Assembly: GCA_964596345.1 (NCBI GenBank)
Contig: CAZQSZ010000007.1
Location: 62,001 to 126,000, forward strand
DNA length: 64,000 nt
DNA from: CADEDV01 sp964596345
Lineage (GTDB): Bacteria; Bacteroidota; Bacteroidia; Chitinophagales; Chitinophagaceae
Direction of reading: 5' to 3'
The position numbers and the translations under genes were made by a program. This document shows positions 26,063-35,535 of this stretch, one piece after another. The notes beneath the pieces are model-generated. The model saw only the letters and a list, made by a program, of their open reading frames with translations. It was not told where the DNA came from and did no database searches. Within the stretch, counting starts at the first letter, position 1. The number at the start of each line of letters is the position of its first letter.

Positions 26063-26494
26063 TCAGCTGTTACGGATATAGTTCTGCAAATGGTTGATGG
26101 TTTCCTTCTGCGTTAATATGGTTTCTTTGACCACGTCACTCATGGAGATGATGCCGGCCAGTTTATCATTTTCAAAAACAGGCAGGTAGCGGATATTATT
26201 CCTGGTCATTAATTCCATGCAATGATCAATGCTGTCGGAAGGAGTAACGGTGGGCAGGTCGGCCGACATAATTTCAGAAACACTGGTATCGGTTGAATTC
26301 TTTCCTTTCAGTATCACTTTGCGGGAGTAATCTCTTTCGGTGATCAGGCCGAGATACTGGCCATTTTCCATCACCATCATGGAACCGATATTCTTTTCAG
26401 CCATTATTCGTAATGCTTCCAACACACTGGTGCCTGGTGAAACATTAGCAGTGGATGTACCTTTCCGGGCAAGAATGGAGGATACTTTATTCAT
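26063..26494 (-). CDS. Two-CBS-domain protein
   Basis: 143 residues made of two CBS domains: first about 10-63 (VSPGTSVLEALRIMAEKNIGSMMVM, LGLITERDYSRK), second about 74-130 (VTPSDSIDHCMELMTRNNIRYLPVF, LAGIISMSDVVKETI). Stand-alone CBS pairs bind adenine nucleotides and regulate partner proteins. It is divergent from the LacI-family regulator at 26625; no target enzyme is fused or adjacent. Confidence 0.9.
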   Translation of the reverse strand: MNKVSSILARKGTSTANVSPGTSVLEALRIMAEKNIGSMMVMENGQYLGLITERDYSRKVILKGKNSTDTSVSEIMSADLPTVTPSDSIDHCMELMTRNNIRYLPVFENDKLAGIISMSDVVKETILTQKETINHLQNYIRNS

Positions 26495-26624
26495 ATGGCA
26501 TCGTTTTAGTTAACTGGAATTTACGAAAAGATATGGCTACCTCAAAAAATATTTCTTCTCTATGCGGCCATTGCTCACAAATGACTTTCATTTTACCGGT
26601 CTTGTGCTTACCTTGCGGCCCTGC

Positions 26625-27644
26625 ATGGACCGCAAACCCGCTACTATAAAAGAGATCGCACAGCGATTGAATGTCTCTGTCTCCACAGTGTCAAGAGCCT
26701 TGCATGATCATCCCAGTATTGGTCTGCGTACAAAAATGCAGGTACAGAAACTGGCGAAAGACCTGAACTACGAACCCAACCAGGCGGCTATATCATTTAA
26801 GCAGGGAAAAACGATGACCATTGGCGTTATCCTTCCGAACCTTGGAGAAGAGTTTTTCTCCATCGCTATTAATGGGATTGAGGATATTGCCACTAATAAT
26901 AATTATACGGTACTGATCGGACAGTCGCATGATGATATGGAACGTGAAAAGCAGATTGTGGACACCATGCGGCGACACCGGGTGGATGGGTTGATCGTTT
27001 CCTTGTCCAAGAATACAGATAATTATGAGCATTTTGAGCAATTGAAAAAGTATAATATCCCGGTTGTGTTCTTTGACCGGGTTCCCGAAACAACGGAAGC
27101 CTTTACAGTGTCCTGCAGCCTGAAGAAAAGTTCGGTGAACCTGGTGGACTGGTTGGTCAACCAGGGGCATACAAAAATTGCATTTATCAATGGCCCGGAT
27201 ACAATGCAAAGTTCTTCAGACCGGCTGGAAGGATATAAGGAAGGTTTGAGGAAGAATAAGCTGGAATATAATAAATCCTACGTGGTGCATACCGATCTCA
27301 GCAGTTCTTCTACCAAAGAAGCAGTCAGGAAATTGCTTGCCCTGAAAATAAGACCGGCAGCCATTATTGCTTTTAATGATTATGTGGCACTGGATGCCAC
27401 CAAGGTTTCCCGTCAGGAAGGATTAAAGATCAATAAAGATATTTTTTTTGTGAGTTATGCCAATCTGCCCATCACCAGCTATATGGATGATCCGCCGCTG
27501 GCATCCGTGGAGCAATTCCCCTACCAGCAGGCAGAGAAAGCCACCAGTATTTTACTGCAACTGGTACAGGCGAATGGAGCTGATGAAAATATTACCCGAA
27601 AGATCGTGCTGGAAAGTAAAGTGGTGGTAAACCCTGTAGAATAA
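26625..27644 (+). CDS. LacI family transcriptional regulator
   Basis: 339 residues from ATG 26625 (MDRKPATIKEIAQRLNVSVS); the frame extends to 26562 but the preceding residues are not family-like. Helix-turn-helix at 7-27 with hinge helix around 45-60 (NYEPNQAAISF), then a periplasmic-binding-protein-type sensor domain (65-339: TIGVILPNLGEEFFSIAINGIED, VDGLIVSLSKN, IPVVFFDR, KIAFINGPD). It should respond to a sugar or similar effector. No transporter or catabolic gene neighbours it; the closest genes are a CBS protein and an S8 protease. Confidence 0.93.
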   Translation: MDRKPATIKEIAQRLNVSVSTVSRALHDHPSIGLRTKMQVQKLAKDLNYEPNQAAISFKQGKTMTIGVILPNLGEEFFSIAINGIEDIATNNNYTVLIGQSHDDMEREKQIVDTMRRHRVDGLIVSLSKNTDNYEHFEQLKKYNIPVVFFDRVPETTEAFTVSCSLKKSSVNLVDWLVNQGHTKIAFINGPDTMQSSSDRLEGYKEGLRKNKLEYNKSYVVHTDLSSSSTKEAVRKLLALKIRPAAIIAFNDYVALDATKVSRQEGLKINKDIFFVSYANLPITSYMDDPPLASVEQFPYQQAEKATSILLQLVQANGADENITRKIVLESKVVVNPVE

Positions 27645-27663
27645 CAAAATGATACAATAAAAG

Positions 27664-27691
27664 AAAAAGACTCCGGTGATAGAGTCTTTTT
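27664..27691. terminator. Bidirectional terminator between the LacI regulator and S8 protease
   Basis: 10-bp stem AAAAAGACTC / GAGTCTTTTT with an 8-nt loop and flanking T-rich tract. Confidence 0.85.
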
Positions 27692-27713
27692 CTTTTTTTA
27701 TGCCGGCAATAAT

Positions 27714-29411
27714 TTATCCTTTTCTTTTCGGTTTTACTGTTGATTTAACAGCTTTCTTGGTCTTATTTCTTTCTCCTTTTATCGTAGAAGCAAGTTTCAG
27801 GGCTTCATAGGCATTAATCACACCACCGGAACGGCTGATATCCGAAAGATCGACTTCTTCACCAGTGCCGGGATTCTTTACTTTCACGCCTGGACTTTGT
27901 GCTGATTTCTCAATAACCATTTTTACCTGCTGCGGGCTCAACGCCGGGTAATATTGCAGGATCAGGGCCGCCAGCCCGGCTACTACGGGAGAAGCCATAC
28001 TGGTTCCCTGTAAGTTCTGATAGGTATTACCACCCGGAACAGTTGCATATATCTTTACACCGGGAGCAAACACATCCACTTCCTTTTTTCCATAGTTAGA
28101 GAAATTGGCGGTAAGGCTATTGCCCTTTTCATTATTCGGGCCGCTGGCACCCACGGTGATCCAGTTACCGGCTCTTTTACCATCATTGAAAGCAGGGGTG
28201 GGATAATTAAAACTGGTATCGATATTCTTCGCATCGTTTCCGGCTGCATGCACCAGTAATACACCTTTACTTTCTGCATATTTCACGGCATCATCCACCC
28301 ATTGTTTTTCCGGGGAAAAGCCTTTTCCAAAACTCATATTGATCACCTGTGCACCATTGTCAGCGGCATAACGGATGGCCAGGGCAATATCTTTATCATG
28401 CTCATCACCATCCGGAACGGCCCGGAGTGTCATGATCTTTACATTGTCGGCCACACCATCCATTCCTTTACCATTACCTCTTGCAGCAGCAATAATGCCG
28501 GAAACGTGGGTACCGTGTAAAGCAGATTTATTATTTACAAACACATTATTATTGCCATAAAACTTGTCGTTGAGATCATCGTAATTGTCTTTTACGATAT
28601 TGGCCCTGTAATTCTCAGGAGCCTTTTCAGCAGCTTCTGCTTTTTTCATTTCACCTTCCACGTAGTCACCAAAACCACCTACAAACTCTTCATTATTTGA
28701 CTCGAGGGCATCATTACCCGACATCAGGCCATAGATCATATTCTTGGCTTTTTTTACATCCGCATCATCAGAAGTAAAAGCTTCCAGTTCCTTGCCGGTA
28801 TATTTTTCTTTACCCATTGCTTTGCGCAGAATGCTATCCGCTTTGGTGGCACTGTTATAAGCTTTTTTCAGAAATACCAGCTCCATAGTGCTTGTTTTTG
28901 AATCACCACCGGCTATTTCTTCCTTGGAACGTTTCCACATTTCATATTCAAACTTCTCTTCTGCAGGAAGTTTGCTTACATCCACGTCTTTACCATCATA
29001 CTTTGATTTGTATTTATGATAAACCCGGGCAGCTTCGTACGAATCTTTTTCCACGTTTTGTTTACCATCCCGGCTGCCGAGAAAATTCCAGCCATTAATA
29101 TCGTCGATGTAACCATTTTTATCATCGTCGATTCCATTGCCGGGGATTTCTTTCTTATTCACCCATAAAACCGGTTTCAGGTCTTCATGCGTTGTATCAA
29201 TACCTGAATCTATCACGGCTACAATCACCGTATTACTTTTCAGTTTTTTTGCTTTGAGAAATTCATAAGCTTTATCAATGCTGATCCCGTAGTAACCGTT
29301 GGCTTTGGGATCCTGCATATGCCATCCTTTCGGTACTTCCTGGGCAAACAGGGCAGATGTCATCAATCCGCCGATCGTTAAAAGAGAGGTACGTTTCAAT
29401 AAATTGGTCAT
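27714..29411 (-). CDS. Exported S8 (subtilisin-like) serine protease with large insert
   Basis: 565 residues with a signal peptide ending ALFAQ. Catalytic triad: Asp68 (VAVIDSGID), His299 (HGTHVSG) and Ser471 (GTSMASP); oxyanion Asn around 392 (HAAGND). The segment between Asp68 and His299 is about 190 residues longer than in classical subtilisins, rich in Lys/Glu/Asp and mostly helical. It also contains an acidic GIDDDKNGYIDDINGW stretch (93-108) resembling a metal-binding loop, as in other Bacteroidota S8 peptidases. The C-terminus is a basic Lys/Thr tail without a T9SS domain. It likely works in the periplasm or outside. Confidence 0.9.
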   Translation of the reverse strand: MTNLLKRTSLLTIGGLMTSALFAQEVPKGWHMQDPKANGYYGISIDKAYEFLKAKKLKSNTVIVAVIDSGIDTTHEDLKPVLWVNKKEIPGNGIDDDKNGYIDDINGWNFLGSRDGKQNVEKDSYEAARVYHKYKSKYDGKDVDVSKLPAEEKFEYEMWKRSKEEIAGGDSKTSTMELVFLKKAYNSATKADSILRKAMGKEKYTGKELEAFTSDDADVKKAKNMIYGLMSGNDALESNNEEFVGGFGDYVEGEMKKAEAAEKAPENYRANIVKDNYDDLNDKFYGNNNVFVNNKSALHGTHVSGIIAAARGNGKGMDGVADNVKIMTLRAVPDGDEHDKDIALAIRYAADNGAQVINMSFGKGFSPEKQWVDDAVKYAESKGVLLVHAAGNDAKNIDTSFNYPTPAFNDGKRAGNWITVGASGPNNEKGNSLTANFSNYGKKEVDVFAPGVKIYATVPGGNTYQNLQGTSMASPVVAGLAALILQYYPALSPQQVKMVIEKSAQSPGVKVKNPGTGEEVDLSDISRSGGVINAYEALKLASTIKGERNKTKKAVKSTVKPKRKG

Positions 29412-29487
29412 TTGCGTTTTTTTAATATTACAAATTTGCTAAAGGCGTCAAAAGTAATGATTACCATTCATACAATTTACATATGTT

Positions 29488-29521
29488 AAACCCCTGCTTT
29501 TTGGGGTAAAAGCAGGGGTTT
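29488..29521 (-). terminator. Terminator after the OmpA/TSP3 gene
   Basis: 14-bp stem AAACCCCTGCTTTT / AAAAGCAGGGGTTT with a 6-nt loop. Confidence 0.8.
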
Positions 29522-29551
29522 TGGCAGAATTTTGACGAACCGCTGGCTGAC

Positions 29552-31051
29552 TTAGTTGCTTAGTTTCAGTTCCACCCTCCGGTTTTGTGCTTTTTCAGCT
29601 TCCGTTTTGCCGCTATTCAGCGGTTGGGACGGTCCGAACCCTTTGGCAGAAAGCCGGCTGGCATCAATTCCTTTTGATTCAAAGTACCTTTTTACATTAT
29701 CAGCACGGTCCTGTGATAATTGTATATTGGCGTTATAGTTAGCATCAGTACTGGTATGTCCCTCGATCGATAATTTAAGTTCCGGGTTTTGCTTCATGAT
29801 CGTTACCACCTCATCCAGCACTTTGAAAGAGGGTTTCAGCAGGTTCGCTTTTGAAAACTCAAACTGGATGCGTTTGGCAGCATAATTGACTTTCTCCACG
29901 ATCTCTTTCTGTATGGCAGGGCAACCGTTATTCTCTTTCAATCCCGGCACTTTCGGGCATTTGTCATTTTCATCATTCACACCATCGTTATCGGTATCTG
30001 GTACGGGGCAGCCTTCATAACGGCCCAATCCCACTACCTGCGGACACTTATCATCATCATCATTCACACCATCGCTATCTGAATCCGGAACCGGGCAGCC
30101 ATTGTACCTGGCCACGCCGGGCACATCAGGACATTTATCAAGGTCATCTGTTATACCATCGGCATCTTTATCTTTTGGAGCTGGACAACCCTTATAGGCG
30201 AGAACACCGGGCACATCGATACATTTATCTTCTTTGTCAGGAATACCGTCCGCATCTTTATCCGGGCAGCCTTTGGTAACTGCAGGTCCGGCTTCATCCG
30301 GGCAGGCATCCTGCTCATCAGGAATACCATCTTTGTCCTTATCCTTTATCTTCTTTTCAGGAGCTGTTTGCGGGCCGAGAAAGATACCCAATGTGGCACC
30401 GATCACCTGGTGTTTAAAGGTGCCGGTATAATCTTTGGCCTGGTAAAAGTCATTCAACCCGCGGCTGTAATTAGCAGTGAGAAATACACGGCCAAATTCA
30501 AGTCCTGCCAATGCATTGGCACCATAGTTCAGTACTTTATATTTCCCGGGAGCATCACCCACCGGCAGGTCTGAATTTTCTTCTGACGTAAATGTTCCCT
30601 GGTCATTAGTTTCTTTGGCTTCTTTTCCGTTATAAAAAAAGGAAGCATAAGGCCCTGCGCCTATGATGAATTTTGTTTTGGAGCTGAGTTTGAATTTATA
30701 GACAAGGTTCAGGGGCAGATCAATATAATTGATGAATTGTTCAGAAGATTGGAAAACCGTGCCGCTACCCCCGCTGACATCACCTGCAAATTTTCTCCCT
30801 TTATTAAAAAAGATGATCCCGGGTTGAAAAAAAAGTTTTGATTTCTCTGCAAAAGGTACATCGGCAATAAAACCGAAATGAACGCCGGTACGGCCTGAAA
30901 AACCGTTTTTCAAAGTAGAAAAACCGGGAAGATCGTTTTCTTCAATTACTTCAGACTGGTGACCACCAAGAACAAGGGCTACTCTTATCTGTGCATGGGT
31001 TATACAAAAACTGCTTAGAACGAATGCAAGCGCAAGGAAAGATCCTTTCAT
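29552..31051 (-). CDS. OmpA family protein with thrombospondin type 3 repeats
   Basis: 499 residues from ATG 31051 (MKGSFLALAFVLSS); signal cleavage near residue 20. An N-terminal outer-membrane barrel (21-230, PorT-like strands such as RVALVLGG, GVHFGFIADVPF, LGIFLGPQ) is followed by five calcium-binding TSP3 repeats (236-378) of the form DxDxDGIPDxxDxCPD with paired cysteines, then an OmpA C-terminal peptidoglycan-binding domain (394-498, IEGHTSTD and GFGPSQPLNSG). It likely links the outer membrane to peptidoglycan. The frame runs 69 bases further upstream but without a signal peptide. Confidence 0.92.
   Translation of the reverse strand: MKGSFLALAFVLSSFCITHAQIRVALVLGGHQSEVIEENDLPGFSTLKNGFSGRTGVHFGFIADVPFAEKSKLFFQPGIIFFNKGRKFAGDVSGGSGTVFQSSEQFINYIDLPLNLVYKFKLSSKTKFIIGAGPYASFFYNGKEAKETNDQGTFTSEENSDLPVGDAPGKYKVLNYGANALAGLEFGRVFLTANYSRGLNDFYQAKDYTGTFKHQVIGATLGIFLGPQTAPEKKIKDKDKDGIPDEQDACPDEAGPAVTKGCPDKDADGIPDKEDKCIDVPGVLAYKGCPAPKDKDADGITDDLDKCPDVPGVARYNGCPVPDSDSDGVNDDDDKCPQVVGLGRYEGCPVPDTDNDGVNDENDKCPKVPGLKENNGCPAIQKEIVEKVNYAAKRIQFEFSKANLLKPSFKVLDEVVTIMKQNPELKLSIEGHTSTDANYNANIQLSQDRADNVKRYFESKGIDASRLSAKGFGPSQPLNSGKTEAEKAQNRRVELKLSN
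29918..30346 (-). repeat. Five TSP3 repeat units inside the OmpA-family gene
   Basis: Encodes residues 236-378 of the OmpA-family protein: five units of roughly 26-29 residues, each with an Asp-rich calcium loop and a GCP turn. The DNA is repetitive at the codon level but not identical between units. Confidence 0.85.
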
Positions 31052-31150
31052 GGGAGCTGGGTTAGGTTTTAGGGATATTGTTTCAGGCTGTAAAAATTGG
31101 AAATATTTTGCAGAAATCATAGTAATAAGGCCGCTTTGACGGCCTTATCG

Positions 31151-32674
31151 TCATAAATCAAACTTTATACCCTGTGCCAATGGCAATTTTGTGCTGTAAT
31201 TGATGGTATTGGTCTGCCGGCGCATATAATTCTTCCAGGCATCGCTGCCGCTTTCCCGGCCGCCGCCTGTCTCTTTTTCACCCCCAAAAGCACCACCGAT
31301 CTCTGCCCCGGAAGTTCCGATGTTGACATTGGCGATACCACAGTCACTGCCGGCAGCCGACAGGAATTGTTCAGCTTCCCGCAGGTTGAGTGTCATAATT
31401 GAAGAGGAGAGTCCTTGCGGCACTTCATTTTGTATGGCTATTGCTTCATCAATGGTTTTATATTTCAACAAATACAAGATGGGGGCAAAGGTTTCATGCT
31501 GTACAATTTTAAAACCCGGCTTTGCTTCCGCCACGCAGGGCTTCACATAGCAACCACTTTCATAACCTGCCCCGCTCAATACGCCACCCTCTACTACAAA
31601 ATTGCCACCTTCAGCTTTACATTTTTCAATCGAATCCAGGTAGAGTTTTACTGCGTCTTTATCAATCAACGGCCCTACATGATTATTTTGATCCAGCGGG
31701 TCGCCAATTCTAAGTTGTCGGTAGGCTTTGATTAATTTTTCTTTGAAGGCCTCATAGATGTCTTCATGAATGATCAGTCTTCTCGTGGTGGTGCAACGCT
31801 GACCTGCCGTGCCGACAGCACCAAACAAGGCCCCGGTGATCGCAATATCTAAATCAGCATCTTTTGAAATAATGATGGCATTATTTCCTCCCAATTCCAA
31901 TAAAGCTCTTCCCAATCTTGCACCCAACGCAGCTCCAACCGCTTTTCCCATCCTGGTGGAACCCGTTGCAGAAACCAAAGGCACTCTTGTATCATGACTC
32001 ATCCATTCACCCACTTCACGGCCACCAATGATCAACCCACTCACACCTTCGGGTACATTATTTTTTGCGAATACTTCATTTACGATATGCTGGCAGGCTA
32101 CTCCGCACAAAGGCGTTTTTTCAGATGGTTTCCAGATGCAGACATCACCACATACCCAGGCCAGCATACTGTTCCAACTCCAGACAGCTACCGGGAAATT
32201 GAAAGCGGATATGATACCCACAATTCCTAAAGGATGCCATTGCTCGTACATACGGTGTGCCGGTCTTTCACTGTGCATCGTCAACCCATGCAATTGCCTC
32301 GACAGCCCGACTGCAAAATCACAGATATCGATCATCTCCTGCACTTCACCCAATCCTTCCTGCAGGCTTTTTCCCATTTCATAAGAAACCAGTTTGCCCA
32401 AAGGTTCCTTATACTGGCGTAATGCTTCACCTACCTGGCGCACCACTTCCCCTCTTTTGGGAGCAGGCCATAGCCGCCATTCTTTAAAGGCTTCTTCTGC
32501 TTTTTTTACAACAGCTTCATAATTTTCTTTATCAGCAGTGCTTACGGAACCAATTTTTTTACCATCCACAGGGGAGAAGGAATCTATTGTTTCACCTTTA
32601 CCAGCCAGCCAGTTGCTGCCGGTGCTAACGCCTTTATTGAGGGTATCTATCTTAAGAGTTTCCAGGAAATCCAT
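31151..32674 (-). CDS. ALDH7-type aldehyde dehydrogenase (aminoadipate-semialdehyde / piperideine-6-carboxylate type)
   Basis: 507 residues of the aldehyde dehydrogenase superfamily. Catalytic Cys294 (AGQRCTTTRRL) and general-base Glu260 (LLELGGNN) are present, with cofactor motif GSTRMGKAV. The segments LHGLTMHSERPAHRM, WHPLGIVGIISAFNFPVAVW and GGGRESGSDAWKNYMRRQT are typical of the ALDH7/antiquitin branch, which oxidises alpha-aminoadipate semialdehyde (piperideine-6-carboxylate) in lysine breakdown. It is a soluble NAD-dependent enzyme of normal length. No other lysine-catabolic gene is adjacent, so the physiological substrate is inferred from the family. Confidence 0.9.
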   Translation of the reverse strand: MDFLETLKIDTLNKGVSTGSNWLAGKGETIDSFSPVDGKKIGSVSTADKENYEAVVKKAEEAFKEWRLWPAPKRGEVVRQVGEALRQYKEPLGKLVSYEMGKSLQEGLGEVQEMIDICDFAVGLSRQLHGLTMHSERPAHRMYEQWHPLGIVGIISAFNFPVAVWSWNSMLAWVCGDVCIWKPSEKTPLCGVACQHIVNEVFAKNNVPEGVSGLIIGGREVGEWMSHDTRVPLVSATGSTRMGKAVGAALGARLGRALLELGGNNAIIISKDADLDIAITGALFGAVGTAGQRCTTTRRLIIHEDIYEAFKEKLIKAYRQLRIGDPLDQNNHVGPLIDKDAVKLYLDSIEKCKAEGGNFVVEGGVLSGAGYESGCYVKPCVAEAKPGFKIVQHETFAPILYLLKYKTIDEAIAIQNEVPQGLSSSIMTLNLREAEQFLSAAGSDCGIANVNIGTSGAEIGGAFGGEKETGGGRESGSDAWKNYMRRQTNTINYSTKLPLAQGIKFDL

Positions 32675-32744
32675 ATGACATGTTTTAATTGCGGGGCAAA
32701 GTTCCGGGTTTTTACTGCCGGAAAAAAGTTTCTATGAAATAAAA

Positions 32745-32767
32745 ATGCCGGAAGATTTTCCCGGCAT
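32745..32767 (-). terminator. Terminator after the 32790 lipoprotein gene
   Basis: 7-bp stem ATGCCGG / CCGGCAT with a 9-nt loop and flanking A/T runs. Confidence 0.65.
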
Positions 32768-32789
32768 AAAAAGGCAGAATTGAATTTCT

Positions 32790-33716
32790 TTATTGATAGG
32801 TGACCGAGAAATAGCCTTCAGTAAGTTCGGTAAACAGTAAAGGATTTAGCAATGCTTCGGCATGGAAATTAAAATTACCGCGGATCCTTTTTGTACTGGT
32901 ATTATGTGATAAGATGGTCAGCGTTCCGCTTGAGGAGGCCTGTGAATGATTAGGATCTGTATCAGGATTATACTGACCTATATATTCAAATCCAAAAAAA
33001 TCAAGTGTGTAGGCACCGGGAGTGATATTAGCCGGGAAAGTCAGGCCTACTGTTTTATCTCCTGTCGGGGTGGTGGCACTGATAGCAATTTTTGGTGAAA
33101 GTGGCGGTATAGCCGGGGTGGATACTGAAAAGATGGTGGGAGGGATCCACTGTGTCCCCGAAATTTTCACCCGGAAAGTATCGGTGGTATTTGCAGGCGG
33201 TAATGTGACTGCATAAGAAATATTGGTGAATACGCCTTCCGTAATCACCCGCTGCAGTGTATCCATCTGCCTGAATACTTTAAAGGAAAAAGTACCACTC
33301 ATTTTTTTATTGGCCGTGTCTATCGAAGTAATATTCACTTCACCGCCGGCTTCAAGGGGGTACTCACCCTGGTTAGTGGTGAAAGCCATCTTGTTCGCAA
33401 GATTACTGTCCACATACGCAGCGACATTCATCGTTACATCGCTTAGTGTATAGCGATGGACACCAGAGTCTGCCAGGGTAATTGTAATGAGTTTTTTATC
33501 AGTACCGAGCCCGGTGATATTGATAAGGCCACCGATACGGCTGGCGGCAGCAGCTTTATTGGCCACCCATTGTGTGCCCCCGATTTTGGCCCTGAAATCA
33601 CCGGTTACCGGGTTATTCGTATTGGTAAGGATAAAATCGACTTCCCGCTGGCAGGATTGCAAAAGCAATAAAACGGAGAGTGCAATAAAAGACAAGAGGT
33701 AGAAAAATTTTCTCAT
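32790..33716 (-). CDS. Lipoprotein with two tandem related beta domains
   Basis: 308 residues with a lipoprotein signal ending LLLQSC (Cys22). The mature part looks like two copies of one domain: copy 1 (about 40-172) begins FRAKIGGTQWVAN and ends TEGVFTNISYAV; copy 2 (about 180-308) begins FRVKISGTQWIPP and ends TEGYFSVTYQ. Both have a central strand leading into a KxxxGTFSFK or RGNFNFHA segment. This resembles DUF6252-type Bacteroidota lipoproteins with a doubled domain. Function is unknown. It is likely surface or periplasmic, transcribed alone. Confidence 0.78.
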   Translation of the reverse strand: MRKFFYLLSFIALSVLLLLQSCQREVDFILTNTNNPVTGDFRAKIGGTQWVANKAAAASRIGGLINITGLGTDKKLITITLADSGVHRYTLSDVTMNVAAYVDSNLANKMAFTTNQGEYPLEAGGEVNITSIDTANKKMSGTFSFKVFRQMDTLQRVITEGVFTNISYAVTLPPANTTDTFRVKISGTQWIPPTIFSVSTPAIPPLSPKIAISATTPTGDKTVGLTFPANITPGAYTLDFFGFEYIGQYNPDTDPNHSQASSSGTLTILSHNTSTKRIRGNFNFHAEALLNPLLFTELTEGYFSVTYQ

Positions 33717-33787
33717 GGTATACTAGTTAGGTGAACGGTGTATAAAGGTATTTGCAGTTCCTGAAATTGTAAAATCGGGCACTATTT

Positions 33788-34603
33788 TTAATACTGCTCG
33801 GTTAGATTCGGGAAATCACCTGATTTCACATCCCGTATATAATTTTTGACAGCATCGGTGGCCTGTTCGTGAATATTAAGGTATTGGCGAAGGAACCGCG
33901 GTTTGAATTCGGTATTAATACCCAGCATATCATGCATCACCAGCACCTGCCCGTCACAATCTCCGCCAGCACCAATTCCAATGGTCGGGATGGTTAAGCT
34001 TTGTGATACTTCTTTTGCCAACCTGGCCGGGATTTTTTCGAGAACCAATGCAAAGCAGCCGGCTTCTTCCAGCAATTTGGCATCGCGGCGCAGTTTATTG
34101 GCTTCTTCTTCTTCTTTAGCTCTTACGGTATATGTGCCGAATTTGTAAATGGATTGTGGTGTCAGCCCCAAATGTCCCATGACAGGAATACCGGCAGAAA
34201 CAATTTTCTTGATCGATTCCAGTACTTCTTCACCCCCTTCCAGTTTAATGGAATGGGCGCCGGTTTCTTTCATGATTCGGATAGCAGAGGCCAAAGCGAT
34301 ATCTGAATTGGACTGGTACGAACCGAATGGAAGGTCTACCACCACCAGGCAGTGATGGATGCCCCTGATAACGGAAGAAGCATGGTAGATCATCTGGTCC
34401 AGTGTGATAGGTAAGGTCGTTTCATGCCCCGCCATGACATTGGAGGCAGAATCACCCACCAGAATCACATCAATACCTGCACCGTCAATGATCTTTGCAA
34501 ATGAAAAATCATAAGCTGTCAGCATGCTGATTTTTTCACCTGCCGCCTTCATATTCTGCAGGGTGTTGGTGGTGACTCTTTTTACTTCTTTATTAACAGA
34601 CAT
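33788..34603 (-). CDS. panB: 3-methyl-2-oxobutanoate hydroxymethyltransferase
   Basis: 271 residues. PanB adds a hydroxymethyl group from methylene-tetrahydrofolate to ketoisovalerate, the first step of pantothenate synthesis. Family motifs: MLTAYDFSFAKI, DVILVGDSASNVMAGHETTLPIT (Mg-binding Asp), VVDLPFGSYQ, SIKLEGG, PVMGHLGLTPQSI and TIGIGAGGDCDGQVLVMHDMLG. Length is standard. panC and panD sit about 5 kb away in a separate operon on the same strand, so the pathway is split in this region. The start ATG 34603 fits family N-termini. Confidence 0.96.
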   Translation of the reverse strand: MSVNKEVKRVTTNTLQNMKAAGEKISMLTAYDFSFAKIIDGAGIDVILVGDSASNVMAGHETTLPITLDQMIYHASSVIRGIHHCLVVVDLPFGSYQSNSDIALASAIRIMKETGAHSIKLEGGEEVLESIKKIVSAGIPVMGHLGLTPQSIYKFGTYTVRAKEEEEANKLRRDAKLLEEAGCFALVLEKIPARLAKEVSQSLTIPTIGIGAGGDCDGQVLVMHDMLGINTEFKPRFLRQYLNIHEQATDAVKNYIRDVKSGDFPNLTEQY

Positions 34604-34638
34604 GATGAATTTTGAAATTTTGGAATTGAGAAATTTCG

Positions 34639-35535
34639 TCAGACTTCTATTTCTTTCAACCTGACTTCGTCATATAAATTATGGATCAAACCATCCGCCA
34701 GTCCTATTTTGGGTACATAGATTTCATCGGCATCTGTCCAGCGCATTACATTGATATAAATGAGTAATGCCGGAATGATCACATCGGCACGGTCTTCCCG
34801 CAGGCGGTATAAACTCATCCGTTGCGGAAGCGATAGCGTACTGAACTCTTTATAGTAATCCCGCAGCAGTTCCAGGGAAAGGGGTTTGCCTTCTTTACGT
34901 TTGGATAAGGAGAATATTTTATTGATATTTCCCCCGGAGCCAATAGCCGTGACATGATGATACCCTTTTGTTTTGTTGCGAAGGAATTCTTTCATCTCAT
35001 CCCAGAGGGATTCCTGTACCTGGTTTTTCAATAAACGTATAGTGCCGATATTGAATGATTCTTTAAAGATCATTTTACCATCACTGAAAAAAGTAAGTTC
35101 AGTGCTGCCACCACCCACGTCAATGTACAAATAGGATTCATCCTTTTTCATATCATCGGCCGTATGGTTCTCATAAATAAAAGAGGCTTCTTCCTGGCCG
35201 CTGATGACATGGATATCAATACCGGTTTCGGCTTTCACTTTTTTAATGATCTCGGGTGCATTTACCGCATCCCGCATGGCAGACGTTGCACAGGCTTTGA
35301 GGTGCTTTACTTCGTACACATCCAGCAACAACTTATACGATTTGATTGTCTTGAGCACTTTTTCAACTTTGATAGCGGATATTTCTCCTTTATCAAACAC
35401 ATCAAAGCCCAACCGTAATGGCACACGAACAAGGGCTATCTTTAAGAATTCGGGTTTGTCCTGTGGCCCGGGTATCACATCACTGATCAATAATCTTGCT
35501 GCGTTACTTCCGATGTCAATGGCTGCCAGTCTCAC
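34639..35535 (-). CDS. ppx: Ppx/GppA family exopolyphosphatase
   Basis: 298 residues, the short two-lobe form of the family. Actin-like ATPase-fold motifs: LAAIDIGSNAARLLI (phosphate-1), SGQEEASFIYENH and YIDVGGGSTELTFF (phosphate-2), AIGSGGNINKIF. The enzyme hydrolyses terminal phosphates of polyphosphate or pppGpp. Its start lies 20 bp inside the end of ppk1, so the two are translationally coupled in a ppk1-ppx operon, the classic arrangement for balanced polyphosphate synthesis and breakdown. GppA-type activity cannot be excluded by sequence alone. Confidence 0.92.
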   Translation of the reverse strand: MRLAAIDIGSNAARLLISDVIPGPQDKPEFLKIALVRVPLRLGFDVFDKGEISAIKVEKVLKTIKSYKLLLDVYEVKHLKACATSAMRDAVNAPEIIKKVKAETGIDIHVISGQEEASFIYENHTADDMKKDESYLYIDVGGGSTELTFFSDGKMIFKESFNIGTIRLLKNQVQESLWDEMKEFLRNKTKGYHHVTAIGSGGNINKIFSLSKRKEGKPLSLELLRDYYKEFSTLSLPQRMSLYRLREDRADVIIPALLIYINVMRWTDADEIYVPKIGLADGLIHNLYDEVRLKEIEV

